DNA from: Candidatus Woesearchaeota archaeon
GTDB taxonomy: Archaea > Nanobdellota > Nanobdellia > Woesearchaeales > CG1-02-33-12
DNA length: 41,337 nt
NCBI GenBank assembly: GCA_017610275.1
Contig: JAFCCI010000002.1
Span: 1-41,337, forward strand
Direction: 5' to 3'
Under the pieces are notes generated by a model, which saw only the letters and a program-made list of their open reading frames with translations, was not told where the DNA came from and searched no databases. The translations under genes and the position numbers were made by a program. Positions 36,486-41,337 of the stretch are shown one piece after another (position 1 is the stretch's first letter; every line of letters starts with the position of its first letter).

Positions 36486-37916
36486 CTATGTGATAATCTC
36501 TGATTCTGCTTCAGATTCCAATGTTATGCCCTCAACATCCACTTTCTTTTTTATAATATGCTTCTTAATCTTCAAATAGATAATGTATGTGATAATAAGA
36601 CTTAAAAACATTGTTAATGGATAAGACCACCAGATTCCTATTGTCTTTAAATTAAAAACAAAAGCAAGCACATAAGCTCCACCCATCCTTAATATAAAAT
36701 TGTGGATAATGCTTACAACCATTGAGATATCTGTACGCTTTATTCCCCTGAAGAACCCTATGAGGATATGCCTTCCAAGTCCAAGAATTATAAACGGGGA
36801 AATAATCCTTAAAAACATGGTTCCAAGATAAATAACCCCTTCATCAACTGTAAAAGCACTTACTATTTGTCTTGCAAAAATAAAGGTAAAAACACTAATA
36901 ATAATTGTTATCTTAAATCCCAGTTTTGCAGATTCTTTCAATGAAGCAAATGCCCGCCTGAAATTTCCAGCACCAAAATTCTGGGCAACTATTGTTGATA
37001 TTGCAACAGATATTGCTAATGAGGGAATCATGAAAAAACTAAATAATCTTGTGACTATCCCAAAAGCAGCCAATGTTGCAGTCCCAAAGGCGCTAACCAA
37101 ATAAGTTATCATAAAAAATCCAAAAGACATTGACCCCATTTCAAAAGTGGTTGGGATTCCAAGTTTAAGAATATCTTTTATTATCTTTATTTTTGGCTTT
37201 AGGAAATTAAGTTCAAATCTTATTCCATAGGTTCCTTTAATTAAATGATAAAGCGCAATTAAGCTTATAATTGCTCTTGAGATTACAGTGGCTAAAGCTG
37301 CTCCAAAAACACCCATTTTTGGGAAAGGTCCCAGCCCAAAAATAAGTATTGGGTCAAGAATCACATTAATAAGCACTGAGACCAAAACAAATTTCATTGG
37401 GGTTTTTGTGTTTCCCAGTGCTCTTAATGCTGCCTCAAAAACATAATAAAGAATCATAAATGAAAACCCTATAAATATCGTTCTCATGTAAATAACTGCA
37501 CTTTTAAAAACAGCCTGTTCGGAAGTTAACAATGAAACAATTTTTGGGGCAAATAAAAAGCCAATGACAGACACTACAATTGCAGCTAAAAAAAGCAGAA
37601 CAAAAGTCTGTGAGATTATAAGATTAATCTGTTTTTTGTCTTTTTCCTTTTTTGTCTTAAATGCCTTTCCTGCAGCATGTGCTATGAGTATAGAGCCGCC
37701 AACTCCAATTCCCATTGCAATAGCTATCATAACAAAAACAATTGGAAAACTGACTGTCACTGCTGCAATTGCATAGCTTCCAAGCCTGCCAACCCAGAAT
37801 GTGTCTGTTATGTTGTATGTTGACTGGAGAAAGTTTGAGATCATCATTGGCCAGGAAAGCCTTAGAATTACTTTCTTTAAGTCTCCATTCAGAATCTTTT
37901 CTGTCTCATGCATCAA
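36486..37916 (-). CDS. MATE-family efflux transporter
   Basis: 12-TM pattern, SWPMMISNFLQSTYNITDTFWVGRLGSYAIAAVTVSFP. Confidence 0.92.
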   Translation of the reverse strand: MMHETEKILNGDLKKVILRLSWPMMISNFLQSTYNITDTFWVGRLGSYAIAAVTVSFPIVFVMIAIAMGIGVGGSILIAHAAGKAFKTKKEKDKKQINLIISQTFVLLFLAAIVVSVIGFLFAPKIVSLLTSEQAVFKSAVIYMRTIFIGFSFMILYYVFEAALRALGNTKTPMKFVLVSVLINVILDPILIFGLGPFPKMGVFGAALATVISRAIISLIALYHLIKGTYGIRFELNFLKPKIKIIKDILKLGIPTTFEMGSMSFGFFMITYLVSAFGTATLAAFGIVTRLFSFFMIPSLAISVAISTIVAQNFGAGNFRRAFASLKESAKLGFKITIIISVFTFIFARQIVSAFTVDEGVIYLGTMFLRIISPFIILGLGRHILIGFFRGIKRTDISMVVSIIHNFILRMGGAYVLAFVFNLKTIGIWWSYPLTMFLSLIITYIIYLKIKKHIIKKKVDVEGITLESEAESEIIT

Positions 37917-37966
37917 AAAAAGGGAAATGGGCTAACTTAAATAACTTTTGAGAAATTATTTCTTCA

Positions 37967-38572
37967 TTACTTCAAATGCTTATCACAATTGAATTCCTCA
38001 ACAAAAACATCATTGCCTTTAATATTAAATATTGAAACAGATGTATTGTTAAAGAAATTTTTGCTAATTTCTTTTAATGATTTTTTCAAGAGTTTTTTGA
38101 AGAACAACTTATTTATTGTGGCATGAGCAACAATTACTGAGTCTCTTTTTGTTTTAATTATTTTATCTAGAACCCTTAAAGCTCTTACATCTGTTTCTGC
38201 ATAGCTTTCTCCTTTGGGAATCTTATAGTTAAATTTGTCTTTTTCCCTTGCTTCCCATATTTCCTTGTATTTTTCCTGGATTTCCTTGTCTGTTAATCCT
38301 TCTAATATGCCAAAATCAAGTTCCTTAAGGTCTTTATCAACAATAAGCTCTGCTTTTGGATGAAATTTCTTAATCTCTTGAGCAGTTTCCAATGCTCTTT
38401 TTAACGGGCTTGTAAATATTAATTCAATATTATGGCTTTTTAGTCTTAGGGCTAATTTTCCTGCCTGCTCTTTTCCTTGTTTAGATAAATCAGTATCTTT
38501 AATGCCCTGAAGCCTAGCTGGATCTTCTTTATTCCAGCCTGTTTGTGCATGCCTTGTTATTATTAGTTTCAT
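37967..38572 (-). CDS. Histidine phosphatase (phosphoglycerate mutase-like)
   Basis: LIITRHAQTGWN RHG-type motif, SPLKRALETAQ, VAHATIN. Confidence 0.88.
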   Translation of the reverse strand: MKLIITRHAQTGWNKEDPARLQGIKDTDLSKQGKEQAGKLALRLKSHNIELIFTSPLKRALETAQEIKKFHPKAELIVDKDLKELDFGILEGLTDKEIQEKYKEIWEAREKDKFNYKIPKGESYAETDVRALRVLDKIIKTKRDSVIVAHATINKLFFKKLLKKSLKEISKNFFNNTSVSIFNIKGNDVFVEEFNCDKHLK

Positions 38573-38593
38573 AGAATGAAAAAATAAAGAATA

Positions 38594-39211
38594 TTATTTA
38601 AATTTTGCTACTGAAAAAAATTTCCATCTTTGTTGGTCAAAATAACCATTTTCCTTTAGATAATTTGTTATTTTTTCAAATGCTTGTTTAATTTTTGGAA
38701 ACTCTTTGAAGTATTTTTCTTTTTCCTCTCTTAAAAATTCTTCTGTCCAGCCTTTCCAGTCTTCTTTATAGTCTAATTCATGGATCTCTGCATCAAGCTT
38801 GTCAATTGCCTGGGCAAATTTTGCCTCTTTTGTCTTCTTTTCCTCAAACTCATTAACTAAATTCACAAATTTTGTTTTTAATTGCTTTGGAATTTCATGT
38901 TTCAGCTTATTTAATGCCTTTAATTCTCTTTCCCTTTGGTTTTTTCTTTCTTCTTTTTTATGCAGTGGTGTGTCTCCTGCCTCAATCTCTACAATATCAT
39001 GATACATCAATAATTCATATATTTTTAGCCTGTCAAGCTTAATGTCTGTAATATTTAAGAAATAATCAGCCAAGATCAAACAGCTCCAGCTATGCTCTGC
39101 AGAGCTTTCTTTCCTGTTCTCAACAGAGTTGGCCCTGTAAACCTTTTTGAGGCCATATAGTTTCCTTAATTTTATTATTTCTTCCATTTTAATGCCAACA
39201 TTATTTAACAT
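38594..39211 (-). CDS. HD-domain hydrolase (YfbR/HDDC2-like)
   Basis: RKESSAEHSWSCLILADYF, LLMYHDIVEIEAGDTP. Confidence 0.85.
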   Translation of the reverse strand: MLNNVGIKMEEIIKLRKLYGLKKVYRANSVENRKESSAEHSWSCLILADYFLNITDIKLDRLKIYELLMYHDIVEIEAGDTPLHKKEERKNQRERELKALNKLKHEIPKQLKTKFVNLVNEFEEKKTKEAKFAQAIDKLDAEIHELDYKEDWKGWTEEFLREEKEKYFKEFPKIKQAFEKITNYLKENGYFDQQRWKFFSVAKFK

Positions 39212-39306
39212 ATAAAAATTTTGCTATATGTATTAAAACCTTTTAGAAATGCTGAAAGAATTCCTGGAATTCTTTGCTATAGTTTATTACTGGTAACACT
39301 TAGTGA

Positions 39307-40263
39307 CTACTTTTTCTTGTTTTTGTAGTCACCTAACTTCTTCTTTAGATTCTTGTATTCTTTCATGTATAAACTTATTGTAGGTTTTAAGTTTTTGTTT
39401 AGTTCATATGCTTTTAGTGTGCTATAATATTCTACCCTGTTCTTGAAATCTATATTAATTGGTGGCAGGCCATGCTTGATCAATATATTATTTAGGAGAA
39501 TTCTTCCAACTCTTCCATTTCCATCTTTGAAAGGATGAATATTCTCAAATTGGTTATGAACTACTGCACCAAGAACCAAAGCTGGGTATTTTGTCTTATT
39601 TTTATCATACCAATTAATAAGCTCTTTTAATAAGTGGTTTATTCTTGATTGAGATGCTCCTTCATGCACAACATTTCCTTTGCTGTTCATCACAACTACT
39701 TCTTCACCTCTCTTTCTTAGCTTTCCTGCAAAAGGCTTTGCGTTTTTGAAAACTATCTTATGTATTTGTTTAATTAGAGATATTGATACATGCTCTTTTG
39801 TTCCTCTTATAAACCGTATTGCCTCATCAACGCCATATGCTTCTGCAATATCCTCTTTTGACTTTTTTGGCCATTTATCTTTTTCCAAGAGGTCATTTAC
39901 TTCTTTTTGGTTTAATCTGCTTCCTTCTATTGCGTTTGTATTATATGTAAATATTTCTGAGAAAGCCTGCCAGTCTTTTTTTGAGAGATGGGATATTTTG
40001 AGAGGAATTTTTGACTCTAATGCTTTAATTTCTTCTATCTCTTCCTTAGAGAGCTCAAAATGCAAAGGGTCTTTTATAATATTGTACTTGTGTATTTCTT
40101 CTAAAATAAGCTTTTCTGCAATTTGTTTTCTTTCGTTCAGTTTTTCTTTTGTCAAATCCTGCCCTAAGTATTTCCTAAATTTATGGACTTTTTGGCCCTC
40201 TCTGTATGAATGAGCAAGATAATACTTTATTCTCTTCCCAGATTCCCTTTTTTCTATGTGCAT
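39307..40263 (-). CDS. Fic-domain AMP-transferase-like protein with N-terminal inhibitory motif
   Basis: NIHPFKDGNGRVGRILLNN (HPFxxGNGRxxR); TNAIEGSRL inhibitory-helix-like. Confidence 0.93.
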   Translation of the reverse strand: MHIEKRESGKRIKYYLAHSYREGQKVHKFRKYLGQDLTKEKLNERKQIAEKLILEEIHKYNIIKDPLHFELSKEEIEEIKALESKIPLKISHLSKKDWQAFSEIFTYNTNAIEGSRLNQKEVNDLLEKDKWPKKSKEDIAEAYGVDEAIRFIRGTKEHVSISLIKQIHKIVFKNAKPFAGKLRKRGEEVVVMNSKGNVVHEGASQSRINHLLKELINWYDKNKTKYPALVLGAVVHNQFENIHPFKDGNGRVGRILLNNILIKHGLPPINIDFKNRVEYYSTLKAYELNKNLKPTISLYMKEYKNLKKKLGDYKNKKK

Positions 40264-40273
40264 GATAGTATAA

Positions 40274-40340
40274 TAGGTGACTACATATTTAAATGTTTTG
40301 GTAATAGGTGACTACATTTTGCTTATTTTGTAGTCACCTA
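40274..40340. repeat. Three copies of TAGGTGACTAC (two direct, 31 bp apart; one inverted) in fic promoter
   Basis: taggtgactac at 40274-40284 and 40305-40315; gtagtcaccta at 40330-40340. Confidence 0.8.
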
Positions 40341-40403
40341 AAAATTTGGTAATAAATAGGATTTGGCTACTCATTTTCCAGACAGTGTCTGGAATTTTGG
40401 AAA

Positions 40404-40775
40404 TTAGCATTTTAGCTTGCTTGTTTTTCTTTTATCTTCAATTTTATTTACATAAATCTCATTCTCACTAAAATCCTCTATTGAGTAGCATATATCTTCA
40501 TCAAAATAACATAAGATGTATCCTAGTTTTTCTGTAAGAAACCATATAATCTGGTTGTAATACTGGGGCAGACATTGAACTGTGTATCCCTTGCCAAGAT
40601 ATTCTCCTAATTTTATTTCTTTTCCCATTAAACTTTCAGCGAACTTTTTTGCTTTGATTATATCTTTTTCAAATTCTTCTCTTTTTACAGATTTGCCTAA
40701 CAATGTTTCTTCATGTTCTCCTTCATACCAATCATACTCTACCTTGAAAATGTTTAATTCTACCATTATATTCAC
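40404..40775 (-). CDS. Hypothetical protein
   Basis: 123-aa ORF. Confidence 0.45.
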   Translation of the reverse strand: MNIMVELNIFKVEYDWYEGEHEETLLGKSVKREEFEKDIIKAKKFAESLMGKEIKLGEYLGKGYTVQCLPQYYNQIIWFLTEKLGYILCYFDEDICYSIEDFSENEIYVNKIEDKRKTSKLKC

Positions 40776-40972
40776 CCCTTAATATTTCTTTAATCTTATT
40801 TTTTTGCATATTTCAAACCTAATATGCTCTCTAGGCAAGCTTACTTATAAGCCTTATGTGGACATTTGTCCAGTGTCCAATGAAATTTTTGTTTAATTTT
40901 TAATTAATACGAAATAATTCCGGTAATTCTTTGTTAATCTTTATTAATCAGTTAATTGAAAATATTTTTACA

Positions 40973-41337
40973 GTGGAATTAAAGGAATCCCAAACAGTTG
41001 AGTTAAAGAAATCATTGTCTCAGTTAGACGATGCTTTAAAGACTGTATGCGCTTTCCTTAATCATAAAGGCGGAACTGTTTATTTTGGTGTGAATGATAA
41101 AGGAAAAGTTATTGGTTTGGAAGTTTCTGACAAAACCTTAAGGAAAATATCTCAGCAAATTATTTCAAGAATAAAGCCAGAGATTGCTCCGGAAATAAAA
41201 GAAGTAAAAGAGATACGTAAATCAATAATAAAAGTGAAAATTCCTGAAGGGAGCAATAAGCCTTATTTTCTAAATGGAATAGCTTATAAAAAGGTTGGAA
41301 CTGAAAAAAGAGTTATCCCGCCAGATGAGCTAAAGAG
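40973..41337 (+). CDS. AlbA_2/Schlafen-type ATP/DNA-binding domain protein, 3' truncated by window edge; GTG start
   Basis: Hand translation VELKESQTVELKKSLSQLDDALKTVCAFLNHKGGTVYFGVNDKGKVIGLEV. Confidence 0.85.
   Translation, partial: MELKESQTVELKKSLSQLDDALKTVCAFLNHKGGTVYFGVNDKGKVIGLEVSDKTLRKISQQIISRIKPEIAPEIKEVKEIRKSIIKVKIPEGSNKPYFLNGIAYKKVGTEKRVIPPDELK

Noticed and set aside
1-41337. CRISPR arrays, IS elements, rRNA
   Set aside because: No regularly spaced repeats, transposase motifs or rRNA signatures seen by eye

Overview
Archaeal, DPANN/Woesearchaeota-like window: Cbf5, S19e, PDCD5-like, L39e, L31e, archaeal-type ProRS, Dph2-like, and a tRNA-Pro with an apparent archaeal intron. The left end has a contiguous MEP isoprenoid cluster (ispG-ispD-ispF-ispE-ispH) next to uppS. 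The most interesting region is ~3.97-17.7 kb on the minus strand. It holds a tightly packed set of genes in the order candidate ubiquitin-like protein -> E2/UBC-like protein -> JAMM peptidase -> tandem-Rossmann E1/ThiF-like protein, followed by a JAMM-HTH-TM-LysM fusion, a transglutaminase-like protein and a second LysM coiled-coil membrane protein. The order matches bacterial BilA-BilB-BilC-BilD, so this may be an archaeal ubiquitin-like conjugation system with an envelope-facing module. A paralogue of the candidate modifier lies upstream, and a nearly identical 41-bp promoter element precedes two neighbouring genes, with a divergent copy in front of the modifier. The remainder is mostly ordinary archaeal housekeeping: ribosomal proteins, a DEAD helicase, a MoxR-DUF58-VWA cluster, ProRS, MATE, and a Fic gene with repeated operator-like motifs. 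All family assignments come from reading motifs by eye; no database search was run.
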